This document shows, piece after piece, positions 1 through 10,000 of a stretch of 24,941 nt of DNA. Under the pieces are notes generated by a model, which made no database searches, was not told where the DNA came from, and saw only the letters and a list, made by a program, of their open reading frames with translations. The stretch is taken from the NCBI GenBank assembly GCA_902984215.1, contig CADWAF010005193.1:1-24941 (forward strand), written 5' to 3'. Source of the DNA: Willaertia magna. Taxonomy: Eukaryota; Heterolobosea; Eutetramitea; Acrasida; Naegleriidae. Each line of letters opens with the position of its first letter. Position 1 is the stretch's first letter. The position numbers and the translations under genes are program-made.

Positions 1-2
1 AA

Positions 3-1307
3 CAACAATTAAATAATCAACAATTAAATCAACAACAATATGACTATCCCATTAAAATTTACTATTCCCAATCTAACAATCCATATTTCAATTTAGCAAC
101 AGAAGATTTTCTTTTCTCTCAAGAACAATCAAAAGAAGAAAAAAAAAAACAAATTCTATTTTTATGGCGAAATGATAAAACAGTTGTTATTGGTAAAAAT
201 CAAAATCCTTTTAAAGAATGTAATATTACAAAAATGGAAGAAGATTTTGTAAATTTAGTTAGAAGAAGATCTGGTGGTGGTGCTGTTTATCAAGATTTAG
301 GGAATTCTATTTTTACTTTTTTATCACCTAAAAATAGATATGATAAATTATTAAATTTTAAAATTTTACAAAATGCGTTACGCGAAGAGTTTTTTATTGA
401 AAGCGAAGTGAGTGGACGTAATGATTTAATTGAAAAGAATAGTGGCCGTAAAATTTCAGGGTCCGCTTTTAAACAAGGAAAAGAAATTGCATTTCATCAT
501 GGAACGATTTTAGTTAATTTAGATTTAAATAGTTTACAAAAATATTTAACGCCACATAAATTAAAATTAATGTCAAAAGGCGTTTCAAGTATTTCTTCAA
601 GAGTTTTAAATTTAAATGAATTAAATAAAAATTTAAATCATGAAAATCTTTGTAATGCTTTAATGAAACATTTTACAATACAATATGCTCCACATTTAAT
701 AAATAGTTTTTATAATTTAAATTATAGTGAAGAAAGAAATTTAAAATTATTTAAAATGAATGAATGGATTGAAATGTTAAAAAATTTAAATATTTTAACA
801 TTTTTAAATGAAGATAATTTAAAACAAGAATTACAAAATTTGAATAATTCTAATACTTTAAATAATAATTCTACTTTAAATAATAATACAAATTTCCAAT
901 TATGGAATAAATTTTATAATGAATTAAATGATAATGAATGGAACTATGGTAAAACCCCAGATTTCACATATAATATAGAAACTAGATTAGAAGGATTTGG
1001 AATGATTGATTTACATTTAGATTATAAAAATGGAAAGATTTTTAAAGTTAAAATGTTTAGTGATACTTTATATCCAATTTTAGTTGATTGTATTGAAGAA
1101 GGATTAGAAAGAAGAGAATTTTCAAAGAAGGGAATTTTAGAGTTTGAAAAGTGGATGTTGTGTGAAAAATTACCAAATTTAGTTGCATTGGCTAATAAAA
1201 AGGTTGCAAATGGTAATAATGGTGGAATTGATGAAGAAACGAAAGAATTGTTGGAAAAGTATGTAAAGGATATTGTTGCTTGGATGAATGTTGCTTTATT
1301 CGAATAA
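3..1307 (+). CDS. lplA: Lipoate-protein ligase A-like, 5' end outside the window
   Basis: The enzyme activates lipoate with ATP and attaches it to a lysine of lipoyl-domain proteins (2-oxoacid dehydrogenases, glycine cleavage H protein), usually in mitochondria. The frame is open from base 3, so the start codon and any targeting peptide lie upstream. The first in-frame ATG visible, at 234, falls inside the catalytic domain and is not the start. Seen in order: NLATEDFLF near the visible N-terminus, LWRNDKTVVIGKNQNP, the lipoate-loop motif RRSGGGAVYQD (about 264-297), the catalytic-lysine motif GRKISGSAFK followed by HHGTILVN (about 445-515), and KLMSKGVSSISSRV. A C-terminal accessory domain follows, beginning WNYGKTPDF (about 940), as in two-domain bacterial LplA rather than short LIPT1-like forms. 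An Asn-rich insertion lies at about 840-895 between the domains. Stop codon is TAA. Family call is firm; organelle is inferred. Confidence 0.9.
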   Translation, partial: QQLNNQQLNQQQYDYPIKIYYSQSNNPYFNLATEDFLFSQEQSKEEKKKQILFLWRNDKTVVIGKNQNPFKECNITKMEEDFVNLVRRRSGGGAVYQDLGNSIFTFLSPKNRYDKLLNFKILQNALREEFFIESEVSGRNDLIEKNSGRKISGSAFKQGKEIAFHHGTILVNLDLNSLQKYLTPHKLKLMSKGVSSISSRVLNLNELNKNLNHENLCNALMKHFTIQYAPHLINSFYNLNYSEERNLKLFKMNEWIEMLKNLNILTFLNEDNLKQELQNLNNSNTLNNNSTLNNNTNFQLWNKFYNELNDNEWNYGKTPDFTYNIETRLEGFGMIDLHLDYKNGKIFKVKMFSDTLYPILVDCIEEGLERREFSKKGILEFEKWMLCEKLPNLVALANKKVANGNNGGIDEETKELLEKYVKDIVAWMNVALFE

Positions 1308-1407
1308 ATTATAATTTACAATGGTATTTATTAAATATATATTGAATATCATTTATTTATAATACGCATTTGGAATATTTTAGATATTTAAATGATACAA
1401 GAATAAT

Positions 1408-1420
1408 GTGATGCCATCAC
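1408..1420. repeat. Short inverted repeat GTGATG-C-CATCAC
   Basis: Six-base arms GTGATG and CATCAC are perfectly complementary around a one-base centre. It lies about 100 bp after the lplA stop. Such a compact palindrome could be a dimeric protein-binding site; function is unknown. Confidence 0.5.
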
Positions 1421-1459
1421 GTTAAAAAAAATTGTGTAGATTTTACTTTCTTGTATATA

Positions 1460-1474
1460 ACTTTCCTGGAAAGT
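1460..1474. repeat. Short inverted repeat ACTTTCC-T-GGAAAGT
   Basis: Seven-base perfectly complementary arms surround a single T. The core TTCCTGGAA fits the TTCNNNGAA pattern bound by STAT-type factors, but that reading is speculative. It is the second palindrome within 70 bp in this gap. Confidence 0.5.
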
Positions 1475-1566
1475 AACACCAAATTTACGAAGGAAAGAAA
1501 TTAAATGCATATTCTTTAAATTCACAATAGCATTTGACTAGTTCCGAATGATGTAATTGCTGTTTA

Positions 1567-1573
1567 GCGGGAA
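1567..1573. promoter_or_regulatory. E2F-like core GCGGGAA
   Basis: GCGGGAA is the reverse complement of TTCCCGC, the E2F core. It sits about 265 bp upstream of the RhoGEF start in strongly AT-rich non-coding DNA. The assignment is by consensus only. Confidence 0.3.
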
Positions 1574-1716
1574 GGTCATTGACTGTTTTGACAAGTGACT
1601 TGCAAAAAATCAAAAAAAAACTTTAAAAAAAAAAATTTTTGAAAATCACTGCCGTTCGTTATTCATTCACTAATAATTCCTTGTACATTTGAAAGGATCA
1701 CAATTTTTTGCAAAAA

Positions 1717-1736
1717 CAAACAAACAAACAAACAAA
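1717..1736 (+). repeat. (CAAA)5 microsatellite
   Basis: Five consecutive CAAA units lie in the probable promoter or 5' leader of the RhoGEF gene, about 100 bp before its ATG. Confidence 0.9.
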
Positions 1737-1836
1737 TAATTCAGCTATCTTTGTTAGTAGCACCACTACATTCCAGAAATAAACAAGAGTTAAAAAGAAA
1801 AAACATTATTGATTACTGACTGACATAACAAAAAAA

Positions 1837-4587
1837 ATGAGTGTTTTAACACAAAACGTAACGGAAGCTAAACATCACAAATCGGGACAACGATTAAAAA
1901 TTATTAAAGAAATTTTAGATACAGAAAGAAACTATATTGAAGAACTAGAAGTAAGTAACTAACTAATTACCATCCTCATTAACGCAACCATCATCATTAA
2001 CAACAAATTCTTTTTCATTCATGAAAACCATCAAAACCAACAACAACTTCTTTTTCCCGCCACTTTTTCGATCCAAACCTTCCCGCCACTTTTCAAAAAT
2101 ACAAAAACTGAAATACAAAAATCCTACAAAAATGAAATACAAAAAAAAAATGAAAATACAAAAATGTAGATTCTTGAAGAAGTTTATGCAAAGCCTTTAA
2201 AAGAATTAATTGGAAAACAAAAATTTATTACGCAACCATTATATAATAGACTATTTAAACCTGATATTTCAATTATTAGAAGAACAAATACTCAATTATA
2301 TGAGGCATTGAAGGAAAATTATGAAATGGAAAGAAGTAATAAATTACCAACAAAAACATATGGACAAATCTTTTTAGAATTTGCGTAAGTTTATTTTATT
2401 ATTAAAATATTTAAAAATATTTATTTAAAAAATAGACCATTTATTAAAACCTATTCTAGATATTTTAATGAATATGATGGGATAAATGGAACGCTTGAAG
2501 AGGTAAAAAAAACAAATAAATTATTACAAAATTGGTTTGATGAACAACGTACTACTGCTAAAGCTAAAAATAAACCTTTACAATCACTTTTAATTACACC
2601 AGTACAAAGAGTACCTCGTTATAGATTATTATTAACAGAAGTTGTAAAATATACATCACCTTATCATAGAGATTATACTTTATTAAATAACGCATTAAAA
2701 GAAATTTCTGAAGTTGCTTCTTTATTAAATTCAAAAATGCAAGAATCTATAAATAGAATGAAATTATATTCAATAAGTGATAATTTAAAAAATATGAATA
2801 ATTTATTACAATTTTTACCAAATAATGAGTTTGTACAACCTTCCAGGATTTATTGTGAAGAATATTTATTAAATTCCGTTTATAGTAAGAAATATCATCA
2901 ATGTTTAAATAATTGTGTATTAATTATTTTAAATAATTGTTTTATTATTACAAAAATTGTAATAAATGATAAAAAAAAGAATTTATCAATTGATTTAGAT
3001 AATTTTAATATTGAATATAATTATGAAAATTTAGAATTTATTTTTGAACCAATTATTTGTGATTTTAAATTTATTGATAAATTTAATATTCCATGGATTA
3101 TAGATATTCCAAATGAAGAAGAAAATAAAGTAGAAGATGACACTAAAACTACTATAAATGGAAATAATAATTTATTAACAGTAAATACAGAAGATAAAGA
3201 AAAAAATAAAAATAAATTATTAATGAATGATATTTATTTATTTAAAAATAAACCAAATATAATTCAATTAATTTCACAAAATGATATTTATACTTTACAA
3301 TTTAATTCATTAGAAGAAAAATATAATTGTATAAAAACTTTAACAGATAAAATTGATGAAAACTTTAAAGAAATTAAAAATATAAATGATAAAGAAAATA
3401 AAAGATGTATTTTTAAAAATTATGAAAAGGAAGGGATAAATGAATATTTAGAAAATAAAATATTTTGGAATAATAATAATAATTTAACAAATATGGAAAA
3501 TAATTTATTTCAATGGAATTATATGACTGTTAAAGATATTCCAAAATTAAAAAAGAAAAAATTAGAAGAAATGGAAAAGATTGTTACTGAAAATGTTTTA
3601 CAAGATTTTAAATTAAAATTTACAAATTTAGAAATGATTGAAAAGACAGCAATTGGTGCTTGTTATGCATGTTGTGATTTTTTAACAAATATCAATACTG
3701 ACAATAATACCACAAATGTTACAACATTATCACCAAATTTAGATAAATATTTATTAAATTTCCATATGGGTGATATCTTTATTTTTTGGCAAAAAATTAA
3801 AAAGGGTAAAAAGTTTTTAATTTGTCAAAAAACTGGATTAAATTTTAATCCATTAAGAAAAGTACAATGTTTAGATGATGTTTTACCAAAAACATTAAAA
3901 GAAATGAAAAGTGTAATGAGAAAACAAGCTACTTTAAAGAAAAAGAAACCAAAAACACCAAATCAATTATTAGGAATTAGAGATCATTATGTTAAAATTG
4001 AAAAAGAATTGGAAGCTGAAAAGAATTTTGAAGAGTTGGCTGTTGAATTGGATTTATTAAATGTTTTGTCTGCCTTTTCTGGTTCTTCTTCTGCTTCTAA
4101 TGGTGGTAATAATAGTAGTAAGGCAAGTAAAGAAAGAAAGGAATATGAAAAGAATTTAAGAAAGACACTTACACCATCTTTATTAAATACAGTGAGTGAT
4201 AATTATGAACAAGAAAATCCTGAATTATTATTTTTTAAACATATATTTAATGTGTTGAGTGAGAAGGGTGAGATTGGTGTTGTTCCTACGAAAGCAATGG
4301 TTGAGTTACCTAATCAAACATTTAAAACTTTATTGACATTGATGGAGAAACGTGATATGTTAGAGGAACGTAAGGTTAGAAATTTTACGATTAGAAAGGT
4401 ATCTGTTAATAATTCAAGTAATAGTACCTCTACTGCAAGTGGTAGATCTGCAAGTGTTATTGGAAATAGTTCAAATAGTAACAGTAATACTAGTTCAAAT
4501 ACTAGCACTCCAAATACTCCAGTGGATGAAAGTGCTAAGGAAGAGGAAAAGAAGAAGAATAGATTTTCACTTTTTGCTAAAAAGTGA
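1837..4587 (+). CDS. RhoGEF (DH-PH, probable SH3-like domain), three exons
   Basis: A Dbl-family exchange factor would load GTP onto Rho/Rac GTPases and control actin. Exons are 1837-1950, 2170-2384 and 2436-4587, giving 826 residues. Introns of 219 and 51 nt both begin GTAAGT and end TAG, and the frame is preserved across both. The DH domain starts near residue 19 (LKIIKEILDTERNYIEEL) and holds the diagnostic LLITPVQRVPRYRLLL at about 160-175. A PH-like region follows (about 240-430), ending in a QFNSLEEKYNCIKTL helix and interrupted by an Asn/Lys-rich insert. A degenerate SH3-like segment lies at about 517-590 (CYACCDF, LNFHMGDIF, CQKTGLNFNP). Residues about 705-765 look like a small helical or winged fold, not identified. 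The tail is Ser/Asn/Thr-rich and ends in basic KKNRFSLFAKK. The ATG at 1837 is the first in frame and precedes a complete DH domain. Stop is TGA. Confidence 0.88.
2054..2093 (+). repeat. Two direct copies of TTCCCGCCACTTTT inside RhoGEF intron 1
   Basis: The 14-base word occurs at 2054-2067 and 2080-2093, 26 bp start to start, within the 219-nt first intron. Each copy contains TTCCCGCC, a good E2F-type core. Intron 1 is several times longer than most other introns in the window, so it may host an intronic control element. Confidence 0.5.
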
Positions 4588-4666
4588 GGCTTTTATTGTA
4601 ATATATATTTACAAAGGTATTTTTTGTAATAATTGCTTTGTTATTTTTTTTAAGGATAAAACTCGA

Positions 4667-4981
4667 TCACTGCAAACCCAACGCTTTCAAATCCTCTTCT
4701 TCTGGTTGGAATAGCTTTTTCTTTTGCCACTTTTCTTTTCTAGCCATGTTTTCTGATAGTTTGAGGTTAGGATCATACGTCCACTTCGGAACGTGTGGAA
4801 TTTTCAGCTTTTTGAGAAGAAAATAAAACAATTGTTCTCCAACTCTACTGCAAAACAAAATGTTAGAGTTACAAGAGAATTAACCAACTTACTAAATAAA
4901 CCATCCCCAAACTAAGGTTCCAAACACGAATTTGGGAATGTCGAGAGAGCTTGATGTGTTTCCTCTAGCAACCATAGACAT
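4667..4981 (-). CDS. Small single-pass membrane protein, two exons, unknown function
   Basis: On the minus strand, exon 1 is 4981-4893 and exon 2 is 4847-4667, separated by a 45-nt intron (4892-4848) with GTAAGT donor and TTTTGCAG acceptor. The joined frame gives 89 residues. The protein starts MSMVARGNTSSSLDIP, has one hydrophobic segment at about residues 17-38 (FVFGTLVWGWFI then aromatic/Leu-rich sequence), and ends in a charged tail with PKWTYDPNLKLSENMARKEK. The Met at 4981 is the first in frame; an in-frame Met two codons later is an alternative. It is convergent with the RhoGEF gene (79 bp between stops). The form resembles accessory subunits of mitochondrial membrane complexes, but I recognise no family. 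The clean splice and sharp composition change argue that it is real. Confidence 0.7.
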
Positions 4982-5129
4982 TTTTTTCAACGTTGTAAAC
5001 TTTATTTATTACAATAACAAAGAAATATTTACATCTTGTCACAATATCCGTTAGTGTAGACTTTTTCCAAAAATTAATATCACTTAATTTTTACTTAGGT
5101 TTATCCTAGATTCTTTAGTTCCGCATAAA

Positions 5130-6863
5130 TTACTTCACAAAATCATTTTGTAAAGAAACATTAAAGGATGGTTTTATCCAATTTTCTGCTGTTGGATCTA
5201 TATATGTTCCAGGACCAGGCATTTGTATCTTATCTTTGGGTATCCATTCAGCAAATCTTTTACTCTTTGTTAGTGGAAGAGTTTTGCTTGTTTCTTTCTC
5301 TCCTTTATAGTAATAACCTGGTCCCATTGTCAGTGCCAAACTCTCAGGATCTTTATCCTTAAATCTAGGTGAGGCAGAGGCAAAACCAACATATTGAGAA
5401 GGGTGTTTGTTTGGCGTTTTCTTAATCCATTCTTCGTGACCAACATAAGACACTGGAAGATTTGTTGTAATTTTCTTCTCTGGAAATGTAGTTCTCTTGG
5501 ATTTAGATTGAAATATTGATGTTCTTTGATCATTTCTTTTTACATCTGTTTCAGGTTTAGGATTATAAGAACCTACAGGGGGACCCTTCTCTTTTTCTCC
5601 ATATACAAATCGTTTACTAGTTGAACCAAACACACCATAAGAACCTTTAATCTTCTTTGACACTTCGTGTCTCACTCCCAATATATCTTGAGAAAGATAC
5701 TTTCCTGGACCAGGTGCAACATTAGACGATTTCTTTTCCTCAACAAATCGCCCAGTGGTAGAAAAGAAAGGACCATGAATACCTGGCGTAGAAATAGGTC
5801 CAAAGGCTTGTAATTGATTTCTTGGTTTTTTACTTTCATAAGCTCCAGGCCCAGGTGTATTTGAACTACTTGGAAGGTCAAAAGGTCTTGCAGAAGTACT
5901 TCCAAAAGGTCTTATACCAGCTGTGACTTGTTGCTTATTATTCATTGTATCCAGAGGCACATTATAGGTTCCAGGTCCTAAATGACTTGTGGCATTCACT
6001 CGCTTAGGTGGATCAAAAATAGATTGTCTTTCAGTTTTAGAACCAAAGACAGATGTATATATTCTATTAGTTGTTAATTGTTCAGGTTCTATTCCATCAT
6101 AAGCTCCAGGTCCAGGATTTCCTGATACTTTAAATATTTCTCTTTTTGTACTACTTGAAAATATACCCATTCCTTTTGAACTAGTTGTCAACTGTTTTGT
6201 TGTATTTTCATTATTATTGTAATATTCTCCAGGACCTGGTTTATCGTTCTTATTTCCAGTGTATCCCTTATTAGGAGATAAATGTCTCACCAATTGACCA
6301 TCTTCCGTTTCTTCATATCCATAAGATTGTTCAGCTGAAGGAATAGAAGGGGCAGTTGTAAGTTTCGTTGTCGGTTGTTGTTGGGTTTGTAAAGTTATAC
6401 TAGCACCATGATTTGGAGGTGATGAATTATTTTCTCTTTTAAATTCTTTATTCATTACTGTATGATAAGCTCCTGGACCAGGCACTAATGTACTTGAATC
6501 TCCAAATCTAACAGTTTTCGATTTAAAAACGGAACCATTAGCAGATTGTGGTTTCTTTTTTTTAAATGTTAAACTTGTTACCTTTTCATTTGGATTATTA
6601 TTATTTAGATTATCAGTATTATTATTATCATTAATATAATAACTTCCAGGTCCCGGGGTTTCCATATTATTCGAAACGTAAGATAATGTTTTTCTTTTTT
6701 GAGTAGAAGAAAAAGGGGCAAGTGCATGTCTATGACCTTTCAGTTTTTTAAAATCACCTTCAGAAGATCTAAAATAAGATCCCGGACCTACTTGTTCTTC
6801 AGTAGTAGAAGCCTTTTGCGTTGAGAAAGAAAAATCTCTAGCTGCTCTTGAAGTAAATGACAT
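5130..6863 (-). CDS. SHIPPO/STPG-repeat protein (ODF3-like), intronless
   Basis: A 577-residue protein with about eleven spaced Pro-Gly-Pro-Gly-x-Tyr motifs: VGPGSYF, PGPGSYY, PGPGAYH, PGPGEYY, PGPGAYD, LGPGTYN, PGPGAYE, PGPGKYL, PPVGSYN, MGPGYYY and PGPGTYI. Many are preceded by a short F/G-S-x-x-x-R segment (for example FGSTSARPF, FSSTQKRKT). This is the hallmark of the SHIPPO/STPG family, which includes outer dense fibre protein 3 and other axoneme or microtubule-associated proteins. Family membership is clear; a ciliary location is expected from relatives, not shown here. The ATG at 6863 opens the frame. Upstream, at 6939-6948, lies a perfect TTGGCGCCAA palindrome. Stop is TAA. This gene is the main hint that the organism builds flagella. 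Confidence 0.85.
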   Translation of the reverse strand: MSFTSRAARDFSFSTQKASTTEEQVGPGSYFRSSEGDFKKLKGHRHALAPFSSTQKRKTLSYVSNNMETPGPGSYYINDNNNTDNLNNNNPNEKVTSLTFKKKKPQSANGSVFKSKTVRFGDSSTLVPGPGAYHTVMNKEFKRENNSSPPNHGASITLQTQQQPTTKLTTAPSIPSAEQSYGYEETEDGQLVRHLSPNKGYTGNKNDKPGPGEYYNNNENTTKQLTTSSKGMGIFSSSTKREIFKVSGNPGPGAYDGIEPEQLTTNRIYTSVFGSKTERQSIFDPPKRVNATSHLGPGTYNVPLDTMNNKQQVTAGIRPFGSTSARPFDLPSSSNTPGPGAYESKKPRNQLQAFGPISTPGIHGPFFSTTGRFVEEKKSSNVAPGPGKYLSQDILGVRHEVSKKIKGSYGVFGSTSKRFVYGEKEKGPPVGSYNPKPETDVKRNDQRTSIFQSKSKRTTFPEKKITTNLPVSYVGHEEWIKKTPNKHPSQYVGFASASPRFKDKDPESLALTMGPGYYYKGEKETSKTLPLTKSKRFAEWIPKDKIQMPGPGTYIDPTAENWIKPSFNVSLQNDFVK

Positions 6864-6938
6864 GAAGCCTTATTTTAATTAAACTCAATTTTTTAATTCT
6901 TTTTTTTCATTATACTCTAAAAATATTCGTAATTTTTT

Positions 6939-6948
6939 TTGGCGCCAA
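6939..6948. promoter_or_regulatory. Palindromic E2F-like site TTGGCGCCAA
   Basis: TTGGCGCCAA within TTTTGGCGCCAAGA matches the classic E2F site TTTGGCGCCAAA with one flank difference. It lies about 76 bp upstream of the SHIPPO-gene ATG and before the 3' end of the next minus-strand gene. Six consecutive G/C bases are conspicuous in this AT-rich gap. No other evidence for binding. Confidence 0.45.
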
Positions 6949-7000
6949 GACACTTTTTTATCTGGGCATCTAGTGATTGTGTCATTCATTATTTCTGTAA

Positions 7001-10000
7001 CTATTCCTGTAACTGCAATTCATTTAGAATTTCTAAAGTTCTTCTTCTTGGAGATTTTGTTGTTGTTATGTGGAAGGGAGATGGGAATTGAATACCAAGT
7101 TGTTGACTGTAAAGATTAAATTCCGTTTTTAATTGAACTATATGGGAGGGTAATGATGTAGTGGTAGATAATTTTAAAATGAATTGAATTAGTTTATCAC
7201 TGTAATTATTGTATTTTCTTAGTAAAGTAGTTAATTCTTCATTGTTGTTATTATTACTATTTGTGAAGGATGTCAATAATGGATTTATATTAAGTGTCAT
7301 ACATTGACATAAAATGATGCCAATGGTTTTAATATCTTTTTGAAACCATTCTTGTATTATTTCCTCTTGTAATTCATCAGTTAAAATAAATTTCTTTTTT
7401 TCATAATATTCTTCTCGTAAATTTTCTTGAACATCTTTTAAGTATTCTAAATCAGTAACTGTTATATCAAAATCATTACAATTTTCACTTAGTTTATTCG
7501 TCATTATTGTAGAAATTGTTAAATGTTTATGTAATAATTGACGTTTTTGTAAAAAGTATATTAATTCAATTAGTTGTGTTCCAATTTTTACAATTTCAAT
7601 TTCTGTAAAGAAACTCTTATTTTGTAATTTAGTATTAATTAAATCAAATAATGTTGGTTTGTATAAAATTGAATAATAATAATTTTCATTCCAAATAAAC
7701 TGATCATATATGGAGGCTAAATAAATATGTTTATATGTTTGATATTTAGCAATCTAAAATACATTAATAAATTAATAAATAGCTCAATAACAAATACTTA
7801 CTTGTAAAGTAAAATCTGATAAAAATTTACAACATCTAATAATTACTAAATCTCTATTTTCTAAATCTGTACATTTATAACTAGTTAAATTATTTAACGT
7901 TTTTGTTTCTTCAATTCTAAATCTACCGTTGGCTATAAAGGATTCATTAAATTTCTTTAAAAAGTTTGCAACCTTTTTGGATTGTTTCTTTACCTTAGTA
8001 ATAAGAGGTAACAATACTTGATCATATCTAACAGTACACTCTTCAATTAATTTAGAATTACCACTTTGAACAGTTCTTAAAACATCAATCACACTATCAA
8101 TAGAGGGTCTTTTCAAAGGATGATATTGAATCATTGATATCACTAATCTCTGAATCAATTCAGGTATCTGATTCTTTTTCATCATTTTACATAAAATGAT
8201 TTGAGTACCTTGTTCATCCGTTTTTACAGCTTCGTGCATTAAGAACTTAGTTTGAAGTTTTGATTGAGTGTTATTCTTTACAATTTGATTTTCTAAAGTA
8301 ATTAACTCAAAAATTACGCAACCTAAACTGAAAATATCACTAGCCTTTTCAATTCTAAAAGAACCATCAGTACATTCAGGAGCCAGTGTTGAGGGCGTTC
8401 CCTTCACAGAGAAATCAGTGTCATATAAATCATGAGATTTCATTAGACCAAAATCAGCAATTTTACAAATTTCTTTTCCATCTTCACTTTTTTCTAATAA
8501 AATATTGTCAGATTTTAAATCTCTAAAAATTAAATTTTTGTAATGTAATTGTTGTAATCCATTAGATATTTGTAATGCTAAATCTAACCAATTTTGTATT
8601 TTTAAATTCTTTTGTTTATATTCCAATACTTTACTATATAAAGTACCTAGTTCAAAATATGGCATAACCATAGTTGCAGAATATTCCCCATCTCCCTTTT
8701 CATCTATTTGATAGTCTATATAAGGACAAATGTTTGGATGATTTGACATACTTGTTACTTGTTCAATTTGCCATTTTAATACTTCAACTGATTCTTTATC
8801 TAAATTTTCTGTTAATTTCTTTACAGCCACCATTTGACTATAATTAACGACATTATTTATATTATTTCCAATCCTAACTAAAGAACTTGTGCTACTACCG
8901 CCATTATTATTAAAAGATGGTAATGCTGTTGATGTTGTGGTGGTGCTTGTAGTGGCATTGTTGTTATTATTGTTATCAACAACCAATACTTTTTTATCAA
9001 CAATACAGAGATAAATATTTCCTTCAGCTCCACCAGCTATTCTTTTTAAAACAACATATTTTCCATTACAAAAAGTATGTTTTGTAATTTCTTTTAACCA
9101 TTTAGGTTCTTGTTGTAAAACATTTAAAGTTAAATATTTAAATAAAATACAAACTTCATTTCCTTTTGTAAAGTTTGGTAAGTTTTTAATAATTTCTTTT
9201 CCATAATTCCACATCTTTTCATTTGCAAATTTAATTAAAGGTTGAAAATCTTTTTTCTTACGTTTTTGCATTGCCGCAATAAATTCTTGTTTCTTTAAAT
9301 CTTCTTCAATCATTATCTTCATATCTTCCATTACTGTTTGTAGAACTATAGTTTCATCTTTTGATATTTTACTATCTGCATTCTTTACACGATCACATTT
9401 TAATAGTAATTTGGCTGCTGCTAATAAGGAAAAGGAAAATACAAAAGCAATAATCAGTGGTGGAATAGCTCCAATTGTAGTTGGTGATTTGTTATTGGAA
9501 AATAATTTGTCAAATAGTTTTTGTGGTTGGGATGGACTTGTTTGTGGAGAATGATTGTTGGGTGTATTTGTAGTTAAAACTGAAGAATCAAATGAAAGAA
9601 AACTAGATACTGGTGCAACTTCTCCAACATCTGAATACCTATTGTGACGAATGGATGATAAAATGTCTGATGCATTACTTCCTCTACGTGTTCCATTAAT
9701 ACTTGTTGAATTGTGATTATTATTACTTAAATTTAAACTATTCGTATTGTTATTTGCATTATTATTTGATGACGATTCAAAACAGGATGACATTAAAATA
9801 TTCTTTAATTCTTCATAATTTTTTGGTATTTCAAATTGTAAATTATTAACGTTAATTTCAGTGGTATGTAAAAGATTATCTTCTAAATATAAAATAAAAG
9901 GTTCAATAAATATTGTTAAATTATTATTAAAAGCAATTTCTAACATTTCAAACAATAAAAAATCTTCTTTCATTGAATGTTGAAAGAATCCAACAGCATA

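Larger units (their letters stand above)
1308..1836. other. Gene-free gap between lplA and the RhoGEF gene
   Basis: No open frame of useful length or recognisable RNA gene is seen here. The stretch should hold the lplA 3' untranslated region and the RhoGEF promoter and 5' leader. It contains two short inverted repeats (1408-1420, 1460-1474), a GCGGGAA word (1567-1573), A/T homopolymers near 1610-1640 and a CAAA microsatellite (1717-1736). Confidence 0.7.

Noticed and set aside
2737..4587. RhoGEF start at the internal ATG 2737
   Set aside because: The DH domain begins far upstream in exons 1 and 2; 2737 falls at its C-terminal end.
7001..7504. Separate small minus-strand gene starting at ATG 7504
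   Set aside because: The same frame is open up to an AG acceptor at 7754 and continues the kinase gene across a 48-nt intron; it is the end of the pseudokinase.
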